A stretch of DNA of 64,000 nt from Fusarium oxysporum f. sp. lycopersici 4287 (GCF_000149955.1 NC_030993.1:1521048-1585047); one strand, 5' to 3'. Positions 1 to 11,464 are shown, counted from the first letter of the stretch. Translations and numbers: made by a program. The notes: generated from the letters alone by a model not told the origin.

Positions 1-1165
1 GAAAGCTTCACTGGTTGGGGAGCATTACTTGCAGACATGCGGGCCACCTAAATGTTGGTGTTGACAGACGATGTGTTGAAGGGGGTTGAAATGAATAAGT
101 CGTGAATGATGTATTGAAGATCTTAGCGGGGAGCTAGAGCCATGGCGGGGAATATGTAAGTTGCATGCATAAGACAGAGTGGCCATGATGGAAATGAATG
201 CCGATTGGTAATTTTAGTACCCATAGATGGTTTTCGAGACAAAATAAAAAGCATTCGCTGTGCATTTTTTCTTTCTTTTTTTCTTTTTTTTTATGATAAT
301 CAATATGTTGTGCTGATCCTGTTTGTCGGCCTGTCTCATAACAGTGACAGCATCACCTCCTCGCCATTTGAGATTGACCTGCGCCAGCTTAGCACATGGG
401 CTGGTGTCTGCTTAGATGCCATCTGTTTTATATTCATATGAGAGCTCGTGTCGCATATCGGGACTGACATGCTGGCGAAACTACTGCAAAACATTGAAAT
501 TATATGCAGCTCATCGTTCCTTAAAATACAAGGACCATGGCCAAGTCCCTAGTCTATTCGGTAGCCGCGCTATTTCAGAAGTCATGATAAGATGAATACA
601 GCTTAAAACCTTTGAATTCTTGGAACTCTCCAGACATCACAAAGAGGTGCATACTCTGTCAGTGTAGATTGAACACCGCCTCGGACTTCTGCATTCCTTC
701 TGTTTCTCATTCCTAAGACCAACCTGGCCAATTTGTGATACCTATTCGTCCTTGATTTTCTTATTAGTGATATCCACTTACACACATTGTGCACACCATA
801 ACCACCATCTCCACGTCATTGTTCAAGATCCTGCAGTGTCCTAGATAGCACCTAGCCATGCAGTGATCTCAACAGTCGGCTGTTTTTGGACCGCGGGACC
901 AATAAGAAGTTGTATGCACCCTCTTGTGACACTTCCCTAAAGAGTCTGCGTTTCTGGTTGTCGCAACATGCGCCACAGAATGGTCTTACGTAGTCTGGCC
1001 AGAGAAGACGACGTCATCGCTTCATGATATGGGCCAGCGACTACAAAAGGACGTTGACGACCTAGATTTGAGCAGCCACAGGATCTCGAATCAACCCGAC
1101 AGAGAAACTAGATCACGACAAGAACTTTGAACTTTCTTAAATCAATCACCAAAACAACCATCAGA
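1..1165. other. intergenic / upstream region
   Basis: I see no supportable gene here. Reading frames are short, lack splice continuity and show no recognisable domain. A T-rich tract lies near 265-295. The last ~100 bases should hold the promoter and 5' leader of the small gene that starts at 1166. Confidence 0.5.
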
Positions 1166-1414
1166 ATGACTGGCACCGAGCAACAGAAGGAGGCGAGTTG
1201 ACTGTGCTGGAGCCTTCGTTTCTGAACCCAATACTGACCGTTTTCTCAATAGGGCGAGAAGCAATTCTCCATCCAACCCATCAAGGATGAGGCCAAGGAC
1301 AAGGTCTCTGCTTTTAACGCTCATCCTGGACCCGCCGTACCCAAGGATATGCCCCAAGAAGAGGGCACCAAGGAGGAGCGCAAGGCCAAGATGGAGGCTC
1401 TGAACAAGAAATAA
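1166..1414 (+). CDS. small hydrophilic conserved-type protein, 62 aa, GC-AG intron
   Basis: Exon 1 is 1166-1192 (9 codons) and exon 2 is 1253-1414. Without splicing the frame stops after 11 codons. Joining them gives a 62-residue, Lys/Glu-rich protein with the segment AFNAHPGPAVPKDMPQEEG in the middle and a basic end (KMEALNKK). There is no signal peptide or membrane segment. The only in-frame join I find needs a GC donor (GCGAGT at 1193) with acceptor AG at 1251-1252; an ACTGAC branch-like site lies near 1233. The GT donor at 1197 (GTTGAC) would leave the wrong phase. I do not recognise the family. The coding call rests on the clean second exon, the branch site and the stop context. The function is unknown. 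Confidence 0.6.
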
Positions 1415-2710
1415 GCGGTCGACTTCTGTGGCAGAAGTCGCTTTGTTGACATGACTGTATGACTATACATGGATTTGGGACTGGGTTACTTTACGATTTA
1501 TTTATACAACACCAAGACATTTTGTCATGACTTGCATTGGAACGTGTCGATTGCTAATCGTAGTCTCATGCTGGCATCATGGCACTGACCAACGGCAGCC
1601 TCGGAACCCCCTGCTGACACACAGCCATCCAATATCTGCCCCCTCATCATTAGTAGTCTAGATTTGGAGCCGAGACAAGGCTCGTACGGTCAGACACTGG
1701 GGTTTTCATGAAGACTTGAAGTAATATCAGAATATAGATATTTACATACACCCAGAGCTCTGTATGTGAGCATTCATTCTCGCGTTCTCCTAAGATGTTC
1801 CGTTTTTCTATCGATGGCCAGCAGAACATCATCTTCATAACACCCGACTCAACAGCCTAGATGCCCCAATAAGCTCCACTAGGCGCCTGCAGTTATCTAC
1901 CTTAGTACCTTAGGTAGGTACCTAGATAGGCTGCTAAACTCTGGCTGCCCAACAGTCGACTGGTGCCCTGCGAATTTTCTAGAACCTGGCAAAGTGGCTG
2001 AAGCGGTGAACAATTCGATAGGTACCTGATGCATTGTGAGTTGACCGCTTGCGTTGCATGTCACAGTCACAATTGTCGCCATAAAACCATCACTACGTAC
2101 CTGGCATACTAAGCTTCCCATTCCCTCCCGCCCACCAAAAAGCAAACTTGTCCCGCTGCACAAAGACGTAGGTTGCCCCGCCCCCGAGAACTACAGTACC
2201 TACGGTGGCTGTGGTAGGTGTGCTTCTGCAAGTGCTCTAGCCTGTGGCTGGTGCTCACTTCTCTCGTTACGGACTGGACTCTGGCTCTTCACACATCATC
2301 CCAACCGACCGCTGGCCCAGTCTGGTTCCTGTTCCCCACGGACGAACACCTTTTGACGTGCGACGACCATCCGTGCTCGCCTACGCTATCCGAGAGGGAT
2401 CCCTTTCGACTCAAGCCCGAAAGCTCGGGCGCTGCTCGCACACTCTCTTGGTCGTATATATCTATCCGGCGACAAGAGCTTGAACCTCCCATCTCCCAAG
2501 ATTTCGGTTGCCTCACGCGAGCGCCAAGCGATTCTGACGAGACGCTGAAAGAGGAGAGACCAGACAAGCGCCACTCCACGCGTCCAGTCCAGGCGACAAC
2601 CGACGAACTCGTCTTACCTTTGGCTCATATCCTTCGTTACTGTTTCTCTGGCATATTCGATTACACGACACTGATACAGTAATCCATACTCGCTCGATTG
2701 CGCCGCCACA
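1415..2710. other. intergenic region with LAS17 promoter/leader
   Basis: This holds the 3' region of the small gene and the upstream region of LAS17. Several TAGGTA/TACCTA motifs cluster at 1905-1930, 2020-2027, 2095-2105 and 2190-2215. The final ~400 bases are C/T-rich and look like a long leader. The overlapping frames here (for example 2218-2682) have no domain and I treat them as chance. Confidence 0.5.
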
Positions 2711-4694
2711 ATGCCATCTATTCTTAACGACGATGATAAGGATACCGTGAAGCGGTTCATCCCCAAGCAGTCCAACAAGATTCAGGCCGTTGCTGTTGCC
2801 AGGCTCTACGTAGCATATCCCAATCGCTCAAAATGGACATACACCGGACTACAGGGAGCCGTTGCGCTCGTCAACGATCTAGTTGGAAATACATACTGGA
2901 TCAAGATGGTGGATATTTCGGTATGTCCACGATCCAATATCTTAAACGCTGTCCACCACATCTGACCACCACTTGCTAACTTGCTCAGCCTTCCAATCGA
3001 GGAGTTATCTGGGACCAGGAGATTTTCGACACGTGGAACTATAACCAAGACCGAACCTTCTTTCATACCTTCGAACTCGAAGAATGCCTGGCTGGTCTGA
3101 GCTTCGTCGACGAAAAGGAGGCCAAACAGTTCAAGAAGAAAATGGATGAGCGAGAGAAGAATGCAAGCCGAGCTACAAAGTCGACACCCTTCGGTGGAGG
3201 TGCCCAGCCAGCCCATAAGCATGGCCTGTTGGGAGGGCTGTTCGGACATCGCCATTCGACTCATATCAGCTCTCAGCACACAGCTCCAACCCCTCCGGAG
3301 TCTCCCCGAATGCCGCATAACTCCATCCAGCATCATGTTGTCAACTCAACGCCCAACCTCAATGGCTCAAGACCATCTGAATTCGCACTTTTAGATGCGT
3401 TCGATCCTCTGTGGCGCGAGCACTTTGGTGCAGATCTTCAAGACAAGGGTTTAACGGACGACTTCATTAAAGAAAACCAAGAGTTTATTGTCGACTTCTT
3501 GAGAGAAGAACAACAGAAGGCCAATCAGCCTCATTCGACACCGCCACCACCTCTCCCTCCAGCAGCGAAAGCACCCTCGCCAACGCCAACCGCGAACGGC
3601 AATGAAGGAAGAGGCTCTCGAGCTCCGCCGCCGCCGCCGCCGCCTGGTGGTCGACCCCAGTCAGACGGTCCTCCAGCCCCCCCGGCTCCGAGAAAAGGCG
3701 GCCCCCCGCCTCCTCCAGCCCCGAGACGGTCTGGCAAAGCCGAATCTCCGGCGAAGGATGCTGCGCCTGAACGAGCGCCGTCACCTCCTCGACCCAAGTT
3801 TGGTGTCCCTCCTCCGTTGGCCGACGCTGGCAAATTTGCACGTCAAGATCCTCCAAGGGCTGTTCCAGCAACACCCACTCCTGGACCTCCCCCTCCTCCG
3901 CGACCGGCAAAGACTCCTATAGAAACACAGAAGAATGAGAGCCACAGATTCGGAGTTCCTCCTCCCTTTCCTGGTTCAAGAGTACCCCCACCAACACCTA
4001 GCCGTGGGCCTGTTCCTCCTCCACCACCACCTCGACCGGCCGATAACCACCCTGTGCCTGCAGCTCTTCCTCCTCCTCTGCCTCCCAAAGTACCAGCTTC
4101 TTCAGCTCCACCACTGCCGCCTCCAAGCTCCCGGCCTGTTCCTCCTCCTCCAGCAGCCAACAATCACCCTCCTGCTCCACCTCCCTTACCGGTGACAAGT
4201 GCTCCTCCACCTCCTCCGCTACCACCAACATCAACAAATGGTGCACCTCCTCCACCTCCTCCGCCCCCTCCACCCCCAGGAGGCTCTGGTGCACCTCCGC
4301 CTCCTCCGCCTCCCATGCCGCCTGGAACTGGTGCACCTCCGCCGCCTCCTCTCCCTCCTGTTGCTGCAGGGGGTGATACTGGCCGATCAGCCATGTTGGA
4401 AGGCATCCAACGTGCCGGCGGAATCAACTCCCTCAAGAAGGTTGATCGCTCACAGATTCGCGACCGCAGTGGTGCTCAAGTCGGCAGTGGCGGCGATTCT
4501 GGCGGTGCTAATGCCGCATCTGCCGCAGCTGGTGCGCCTGGTGGTGGCGGTGGCATGGCCGATGCCCTGGCTGCTGCTCTCCAGAAGAGAAAAGAAAAGG
4601 TCTCCAAGAGTGGTAAGTTCAATATGCTTTTGTTGGTCAAGAGTGATGTGCTAACACTAGATAAGATGACGAGAGTGACAATGATGACTGGTGA
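2711..4694 (+). CDS. LAS17: WASP/LAS17 actin nucleation-promoting factor
   Basis: Exons are 2711-2920, 2989-4612 and 4666-4694, giving 620 aa. It should activate the Arp2/3 complex at cortical actin patches during endocytosis and hyphal growth. Residues ~10-125 are a WH1/EVH1 domain (includes KWTYTGLQGAV and FFHTFELEECLAGLSFVDE). Residues ~255-531 are a proline-rich region with many PPPPP runs for SH3 and profilin binding. A WH2 motif lies at ~535-565 (AMLEGIQRAGGINSLKKV). The third exon encodes the acidic tail DDESDNDDW, the Arp2/3-binding end with the penultimate/terminal Trp typical of WASPs. That tail is reached only with the acceptor ending at 4665; a TAG acceptor 5 nt earlier gives a different tail. 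The length is close to yeast Las17 (633 aa). Assignment is firm. Confidence 0.95.
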
Positions 4695-5457
4695 ACTGAA
4701 CCACATTAACACAAAATCCAGGAGAAGGAAGGAAGAGCGTGGTAGACATAGTTGACAAAGGTTTCTCGACTTGTCTTTTATAAAATTTGCACTTGTGGGT
4801 AACGACGAGGATTGTGACGAATCAATCAGTTGCAGACGTATCTTGGTTGTGAATCAGCACAAGCATCTGAGGTCGGGTTCGCATTACCAAATGGTTGTAC
4901 TGCGTCTGTGCCATTTCCAGTTGGCATGACAAAAGTTGGTTATGTTCTATAGACACCTATAGCATTAACGAAATTTTATAAGATTGCAGAATGACTAGCC
5001 AACAAACTCGGCAATAGTTAGTGCGTTGCCTTTATTGTTGACGGCATTGATGCAATGCAAGAATCAAGGAATATTTATGAAACAATAGTAAGTATTTTCT
5101 TGTCTTGTCTAACCTGTGCTTTTGAGACGAATGTGATGATCATAAAGCGTTAAGAAAAAAACATGTTCGTCCAGTAAAAACTACCTAAAAACGGAACAAG
5201 ACAGAAAACTCGATCGTGATACTGAAAGTCCAAAAGAGAACGACATGCCGTGACGTCCCTCCCACCACGGCCGTCTACGACTCCACAGCAACTACTGTCG
5301 TGGGACCCGACGCACAGAGCTTTGGGTGCTCGGCTCCGGGTTTGAGAGAGAAGACAATATCAACAACACCAGCCGCGAAATACAATCGTATCACCCGGTA
5401 GCGTCGGGGGCTCGGTGGAGAGAGAGAGAGAAGGGGATTTGGAGGGCTTTGGCGAGC
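4695..5457. other. convergent intergenic region (LAS17 / eIF1A 3' ends)
   Basis: This is the spacer between two genes that end toward each other. It is A/T-rich, as expected for 3' UTRs and polyadenylation signals. A short GAGA repeat lies at about 5419-5431. No gene is seen. Confidence 0.5.
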
Positions 5458-6178
5458 TTAAATGTCGTCAATGTCGACCTCCTTCTTGTTGCCAGCGGCG
5501 CCATCGTCAGACTCATCGTCTGAATCAGCGTCGCCGAACTCGAAGTAGGCCTCGCCATCCTCTCCCTGGCCAAAAGAGTCGGTTTCGTTGATCTTGGCGT
5601 TCTCAGGGAGCTCGCCGTAAGACTTGAGGGTACGGGCTTCGTCGGCGGTGTACTTGAGGATGACGTCGCCCTTGTTGTCCTGGAAGTCACGGAGAGAGAG
5701 GAGGATAATATCACCCTGGTTAATCCAGACCTTCTTTCGCATTTTACCGCGAATCTACGAAGGAAATGTTAGCATGAGTCGCAGAAGGACATGAGCATCC
5801 TGCTTTCGTTGCACCGCGTCTTAGGCAGGCGAACTTGGGGCTACTTACGTTGGCGAGACGCTTGCTTCCATCGAAGCACAGAGCCTCGAGACGACCGTTG
5901 CCAAGCATCTTCACGACCTGAGCATACTCTTGGCCATCCTCCTTGAAGGTGAGCTCTCGGCGCTGGTCATCGTTCTCCTTGGTACCACGTCTGCGGTTCT
6001 TTCCACCCTGTCCAACTGTTAGAGACGATTCCTTTGTTGCTGGCAGAAGAACTTGGGCAATGATGGTGGGGGCGGGGCAGGCGGTTGGCGCGTGAAAATG
6101 CGATCCGTGAATGAAAAAGGAAGACAGTCGAGTACAGGAAGGATCTATGGGACTTACCTTTCCCTTGTTCTTAGGCAT
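5458..6178 (-). CDS. eIF1A: translation initiation factor eIF1A
   Basis: Three exons on the minus strand: 6158-6178 (MPKNKGK), 5849-6007 and 5458-5754, giving 158 aa. It binds the A site of the 40S subunit, promotes scanning and helps start-codon selection. The N-terminal tail is basic ([13 protein letters not shown]). The OB-fold follows, with [19 protein letters not shown] and the [19 protein letters not shown] strand. The C-terminal tail is acidic and ends DIDDI, the eIF5B-binding end seen in the family. The 7-codon first exon and both GT-AG introns (6008-6157 and 5755-5848) are clear. The gene is divergent from the gene at 6836. Confidence 0.96.
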
Positions 6179-6835
6179 ATTGGCTGTTTGTCGGTATGCG
6201 TGAAGTGAGAAAGAGATGTGATGGTGGGAAGAAGAAAGTTGGTGATGATGTTGTGGTGTCGTTGTTGGCCTGGGAAAGAAAGTGGATTTTTCCTGGGCTG
6301 CGCTGCTGACTGACACAAGAGGCAAAAGCTGGTTGGGCGCAAGACAAATGGGGCGACCAGCTTGGGATTCTGTCCTCCACAGTGACTCAGGCGTGGCGCA
6401 GCAAATATATTTTAAATGCAATACGTTAAACTTCCAGTCTGAAATCTGCAAGAAAAATAAGAAACTTAAAAACTTAAAGCGTATTGGCTTGATCCTACGT
6501 AGAATTAATTAATCCTTTATTAAATCCAGAGATTATCCTAAGAAGAAAGCATTATTGCTACCCAAAGTCAAGTATTCTGAACAATATGACGCAGATCGAT
6601 TAGCGGCACAGCCACAATTATGTGGCGTTCCTAGTCGAGCATGTTAGGAAATCGTAAACTCATGAAATCGATTTGCGCATCGCGCTTCATCATGCTTAAT
6701 TCCAACTTCCCCGGCGCACCCCCTCGCAACTAGGCAATGAATGAACGGCACTGAGGCACCCACTGTAATTCTTGTCTTCGAAGAAAACATCTTATCCCAT
6801 CTCAACATGATAGTATCCCGTCCAAATCCTCCATC
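6179..6835. promoter_or_regulatory. divergent intergenic region between eIF1A and the 6836 gene
   Basis: The two genes are transcribed away from this 657-bp spacer, which must contain both promoters. Its centre (about 6400-6560) is clearly A/T-rich, with TTAATTAAT-type stretches, unlike the flanking DNA. A 10-codon uORF at 6807-6839 overlaps the downstream start. Confidence 0.55.
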
Positions 6836-6839
6836 ATGA
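6807..6839 (+). promoter_or_regulatory. upstream ORF overlapping the main start as ATGA
   Basis: ATG at 6807 opens a 10-codon frame whose TGA (6837-6839) overlaps the main ATG (6836-6838), giving the string ATGA. If this ATG lies in the mRNA it would reduce initiation at 6836, which would then need reinitiation or leaky scanning. The transcription start is not known, so the role is inferred. Confidence 0.4.
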
Positions 6840-7558
6840 CAACGGCACAAGTCTTGCCAGGAATCAAACTCCTGCGATCGATACCCTCCCCCAACTACCG
6901 ACTTTACTCATCAACCACACAAATATTGCGCCAACATACAAAAGACCACCCTCAAGAAAATCCCAACAGACCAAGACAATCACCGAATCGAAAAGGAACA
7001 AAAGGACGGCCTAAATCACTCCGGATCTTCATCCCACCATCAAACGACCATGTATTACCATCTGGAAAACTGCTCACTACACCAGAAGTCTGGTCATTTC
7101 TTCAAGAAACAGGCATCGAGTACGACAACTCTAAGGCTACACGTCTGCATCTGGGGTCTGACGAGCAAAAAGTGAAGGCACTGTTCAACTGCCTTATTCA
7201 ATACTCGCCTCGATATATACTACACCCTTTCCACCTGCAACATTTAAGGCCTGGAATAGCCCCGATGTTGCCCGTGATCATGAGCAATTACCGACGCAAG
7301 TTGGAAGAGGAGCCTCTCTGGACATACACAATATGTAGGGGAGGAAGCAGTAACGTGGTGCGACACCTGATGGTCAAAAGGTTGACAGGCGCATTCTGGA
7401 CAGCCATGAAAGATCTCGGATATTCAATGAATGGCCCACGAGGAACGCTTATAGTGACGATCCGCGATCCTTTGAAAGTCGCCCAAGCCCCAGCTCATAT
7501 TTTTGGCGAGGCAGTTGCGAAGCAACTGAAGCAAACCTGGGAAAGAATACAGGCTTGA
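6836..7558 (+). CDS. unknown protein, probably mitochondrial, 240 aa
   Basis: A single-exon gene of 240 codons. The first ~40 residues are rich in Arg, Ser, Thr and Leu with no acidic residue (KLLRSIPSPNYRLYSSTTQ), which fits a mitochondrial targeting presequence. A basic, Pro/Asn-rich linker follows to about residue 60. The rest looks globular, with LPSGKLLTTPEVWSFLQETG and RGGSSNVVRHLMVKRLTGAF as distinctive segments. I see no membrane helix and do not recognise a named family. It lies divergent to eIF1A. The next ATG in frame is far inside, which supports the start, although a uORF overlaps it. A mitochondrial gene-expression role is possible but not shown. Confidence 0.75.
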   Translation: MTTAQVLPGIKLLRSIPSPNYRLYSSTTQILRQHTKDHPQENPNRPRQSPNRKGTKGRPKSLRIFIPPSNDHVLPSGKLLTTPEVWSFLQETGIEYDNSKATRLHLGSDEQKVKALFNCLIQYSPRYILHPFHLQHLRPGIAPMLPVIMSNYRRKLEEEPLWTYTICRGGSSNVVRHLMVKRLTGAFWTAMKDLGYSMNGPRGTLIVTIRDPLKVAQAPAHIFGEAVAKQLKQTWERIQA

Positions 7559-8370
7559 AAAAGAGACATGAGTAGCTGGGCATACTTGAGAGCCAAGACT
7601 GGATATATCGGCTCTAGGTTGCATTCTGCGAAAAATTGGTGTTTTGGAAATTGGTGGCATCCTTAGAAGGGATATGAGGGAGTATCATTAAGGTCTTGAT
7701 TATGGAATTTTACGGAATCCTTTGTCTGATTTGGAGCCAACGCAGTGGTAGACCTGAGAGATGGATCAGATTATTCACATTTGCGTGGGTTAGTAACTCA
7801 TGTGTGTACTTGACGCTTTGATACCAATGTTTTCGCCAATAAACTGTATATTAATACACCCAATCGTGTCAAGTTGAGCGAGCATTCGTCAATAGGTAGG
7901 TAGTTAGTCTAGGATGATACACATGAGAGGATAACATGCAACATCCAATCCGATGCGAGGTGTGAGCTTTGTCCTCTAGCTCCCGAGTCCCCACTTAGTA
8001 CCTAGTGAAGTGCCCTGAGGTCGGAGAGCCTCACAGGGGCACAGGGCCTAAGCTCCAGGGACTCTTCCCCAATTTGCTGTTGAAGGCTGAATGGGAGCTC
8101 TTTGTCCTTGGTGCCCTTGTTGGCTGGCGTGTGTCCTTGCTCATGCAGCCCGTCCCAACCAAAGATTCCACGTCGACTTTCCATCCCTATCGCATTCGCA
8201 TTATCAGCAACCTTTCTCGCTTCAGCCACAGATAGGCGATTTGGTCAGCGCCGTCTATAGATTCTTCTTTTCAAAGATACCCTTGTTTCACTTTCTCTAT
8301 TCCGCTTGCGTGATAGCCTAGTGACTACCCTCGGCGTCATCACCCTTTGTTTGCTGCGACACTCGCAACG
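7559..8370. other. intergenic region, CHS5 promoter side
   Basis: This is the 3' flank of the 6836 gene and the upstream region of CHS5. TAGGTAGGTAG lies at about 7893-7903. The short overlapping frames at 8002-8320 have no domain or splice continuity. No gene is supported. Confidence 0.45.
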
Positions 8371-9631
8371 ATGCTCGTCTCTCTCACTGTCGGCAAGGTC
8401 GATGCCGGCGTTACTGTTCTCCTGACACCGGACAAGCGCTTGGTGAGCTTGAAGCATCTTATCTGTTTGTGATGATTGCTAATGCAGAGACTGTCATTAG
8501 ATCGAATTCCCATCTATTCTCCTCCCTCCCAACATCTCCTCAGGCAGCATCGTCGACATCAACGTTTCGCAGAACGCGACCAAGGAAGCTGCCGCCGATC
8601 GCGCATTCCGTGCCCTTCAAGACAGCATCTACAACTCATTTGGTGCCTCCGAGCCTACAACCCCAGTGCTGCGATGCCGCAATGCCACCCAAACCTCGGT
8701 CGTTCTTGAGTGGGATCCTATTCAGCTTGCTACCGCCGACCTTATTTCTTTGAGTCTCTACCGAAATGGCCAAAAGGCTGGAAACATCCCTCGCCCATTA
8801 CAGATGCACAGCACAAAGATTAGCGGCCTTGCTGTTGATACAGAGTATACCTTCCACCTGGTCCTGCGCACAAGCGCAGGCACCTTCATCAGTGAGCGCG
8901 TCCCCGTGAGGACGCACAAAATGACGGACCTAAGAGGTATTACAATTACTACCGGTATTCTGCCTAGTGCCGTCAAGGACAGCTTGACAAGTGCGGTTGA
9001 GCGCATCGGGGCCAAGATTGTTGATGGCGTCCGCATTGACACGACGCATTTTGTTACCACTGAGGGACGTGGGCAGCAATGGGAGAAAGCTGTCGAGAGC
9101 AACATTCCCGTCGTACGTCCCGAATGGGTTGAGGCTTGCGAGAAGAGTGGCCGCATCCTAGGTGTTACCAAATTCTATCTGGATGCTATGAAGCCAGGCC
9201 CCCCAGCCGAGGAAGCTTCACCTCCACCACCTCCAGAGAAGGAGGAGAAGAGCCTGCCCGTGCCACCTGCTCACAACGGTGAGCAGACATCTCCATCGGA
9301 AGAGAAGCTAGACGAGAAGGTCAAAGAGAAGGAGGAAGAGGACGCGCAAAAGAACGGCGGGAAGCAGAGCTCCAGCGGTAGTAGCACTGAAGGCGAAGAG
9401 GAAGTCGAGATCGAGCAAAAGACGAAGACGTCACCACAAGAGGAACAAAAGGTGCGATTCGAGGATAAAGAGGAGCAGAAGGTTGCCCTACGACCCGCCA
9501 ATAATGGGGAATCAAGTAAACCCGAACACGACGATAAGCAAGGAGCGTCAGATGACGACGCAGAGGATGAGTCAAACGCGAAGACTGCACCTACACCAGA
9601 TGGAGCATCCTTCCAAGAAGTGGAGCTATAG
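8371..9631 (+). CDS. CHS5: exomer subunit CHS5 (FN3 + BRCT)
   Basis: Exons are 8371-8442 and 8501-9631, giving 400 aa. In yeast, Chs5 with ChAPs forms the exomer coat at the trans-Golgi network, exporting chitin synthase Chs3 and other cargo to the surface. Residues 1-75 are the N-terminal dimer/ChAP-binding part (LVSLTVGKVDAGVTVLLTPD). A fibronectin type III domain follows (~80-165; TEYTFHLVLRTSAGTF), then a BRCT domain (~170-265; GITITTGILP, VVRPEWVEACEKSGRILG). The last ~130 residues are low-complexity, acidic and Lys/Glu-rich, with PPPPPEK near their start. The length is shorter than yeast Chs5 (671 aa) but the order FN3-BRCT-acidic tail matches. The first exon is set by the GTGAGC donor at 8443 and ATTAG acceptor at 8500. 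Confidence 0.93.
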
Positions 9632-9878
9632 ACCAAGAGGTACTGCAGTTATGTGATTGAGCTTGACTTTGTTTGAAAAGATAGCCTGATCAGGCAGCGA
9701 GTGGACAGCGGTCGCTGTCTGGTTCGGTCTCTTGTATGGATATGTTGGCTGGCAAGATCTTGGGGAAAGGGCAGAGAAGATACTGGTTTAATAACTTATT
9801 TTTCGTACGAACAACCCTAAGCTGCATTATCTTTTCAACTCTTTCAATGCTATGACACTGTAGTCTCCACGCCTCACT

Positions 9879-10697
9879 TTATGGGAGGATCTCCTTGTTG
9901 TTCCAGTCCATACACTTGCCTCGCCCTTCCAGGGGGAGACCTGTCGCGACTTTTACAAGCCTGTCGACAGCGAATTCAGGGCTGAATAGTTTGCCCTCCT
10001 TCGTACTCTCCCAAAAACCCTTGCTCAGGTCTGTCTTGACCGTGCCAGGGTGGTAGGCAATGGAGATGGCCTTGTCACCACTCCGCCCACGGAGAAATAT
10101 GTCGTAACTCTTGCCCAGGCTGATAACTCCCGCCTTGCTCGCCCGGTATGAGAACCATCCCCCGGCCCTGTTATCTGATGTGGAGCCAACCCGAGCTGCC
10201 ATACTGAGCCACACCGAATGGGGAGGCATCTTTACTTCATCACTGTCGGGGCTGCCCTCGAGCTCAGAGCTCCGCCTAGGGAGAAACTTGTCGAAGTGTT
10301 TTATAAGGAGGAGAGGACCAATGGTGTTGATGCGGAATTGCCCCAAACTAGCCTCTGCGTCTATCTGATTGACATTCTTTTCGGGTTTGAGGACGCCAGG
10401 AACCGCGCATGCAAGTCGCAGGTGGTGCCTGTCAGGGGGGAACAGCTCGGCAGCTCTGGAAGCTGCATCAATGAGAGACCCCTCGTCTGTGACATCCGCG
10501 TGAACTATTGAGAGGCGTTTGGTGAGACCTTCGTTCTCGGTGAGACCTTCGAGGAGTGACTTCTTCACAATTTCTGGGTCGTGTTGGAGACGAGCTGTTG
10601 CGAGGATGGGCAAGGATGTCTTCTGGAGGAGGTGTCGAGTGAGAGCATAACCAATTCCTCGGGTTGAAGGACATACAAAGATCCAGGGCTTGCTCAT
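9879..10697 (-). CDS. short-chain dehydrogenase/reductase
   Basis: A single-exon gene of 272 aa with a Rossmann fold. The N-terminal nucleotide-binding motif is STRGIGYAL (family pattern TGxxxGIG). The catalytic pair is the Tyr-x3-Lys motif in SYRASKAG, with an upstream Ser in WLSMAARVGS. A PG after the motif (AYHPGTVKTDLS) is typical of classical SDRs of the CsgA/carbonyl reductase-like type. The substrate cannot be told from sequence. The first Gly-rich motif has Ser rather than Thr-Gly at its start, a small departure from consensus. It converges on CHS5, with 247 bp between the ends. No nearby biosynthetic cluster is visible. Confidence 0.85.
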   Translation of the reverse strand: MSKPWIFVCPSTRGIGYALTRHLLQKTSLPILATARLQHDPEIVKKSLLEGLTENEGLTKRLSIVHADVTDEGSLIDAASRAAELFPPDRHHLRLACAVPGVLKPEKNVNQIDAEASLGQFRINTIGPLLLIKHFDKFLPRRSSELEGSPDSDEVKMPPHSVWLSMAARVGSTSDNRAGGWFSYRASKAGVISLGKSYDIFLRGRSGDKAISIAYHPGTVKTDLSKGFWESTKEGKLFSPEFAVDRLVKVATGLPLEGRGKCMDWNNKEILP

Positions 10698-11464
10698 GGT
10701 TGATTCACATGAGTCGGATGTCCCAGGGCTATCTCGTGTAAGCCAAGTTTATTGAACAAATTGGGTGTTGTTAGAAGGATGAATGTAAGGTACGAGGAAG
10801 TTCTAAACCGGTGTCATTGGTTGGAAAATCAAGTTCGCACCTCAAACGACCTTATAAATAGCTGGTTGTCACTTTTCTTTCACCCTTCCCTTGACAATCA
10901 TCTAGCTCCATGGCATCTCATGTCTTTGATGATGCGTAGACGCACGTTCGTGTAAAGGATCACCTACGTCATATAAGATCTCGCTCGCCATGAGCGGGCC
11001 CGATCTAAGTGCAGAAGCTTGTTACCCAACTAGGTATAAACAGAAGTGATTGTGGGATTTAAACTAGATTCTGTGTTTCTTGTCTTGTGAAATAAAGTAA
11101 CGGCTAGCATAAGATGCCAAGAGGATGGCTTAGTGTTTAATCGCAAGTTATAACCTTGGATTATCGCCATGTGAGCTACCTATTATTAAATTCGGTGAAA
11201 CTAAACAAGAAACTAGCTATTCTGGATAGATACGGTACATACTAGGAAATACTCTAAACTTATCATGATAGGCGTTAGCTAGGAAAATGCACGTCGGGTG
11301 CAAGACTATACTATAGAAACGTTGTTGAACGCATCCAAAATCCAATGCTCCGCTCATCCTGCATACAAACCAACCAGCCATTCCTACACCGCAGATAAAA
11401 AACAAATCAACCTTCCCGTCTTCTTCTCTTGTAGTTGGATTATATACGTCTTCTAGCAGACCCA
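10698..11464. other. intergenic region
   Basis: This is the upstream side of the SDR gene and the 3' side of the next minus-strand gene. I see no gene. Confidence 0.5.

Noticed and set aside
2218..2682. 154-codon frame upstream of LAS17
   Set aside because: No domain, poor composition and overlap with other chance frames; it lies in the leader/promoter.
3485..4436. Long frames on both strands over LAS17 rich in Gly, Leu or Glu
   Set aside because: They are shadows of the proline codon repeats in the true frame.
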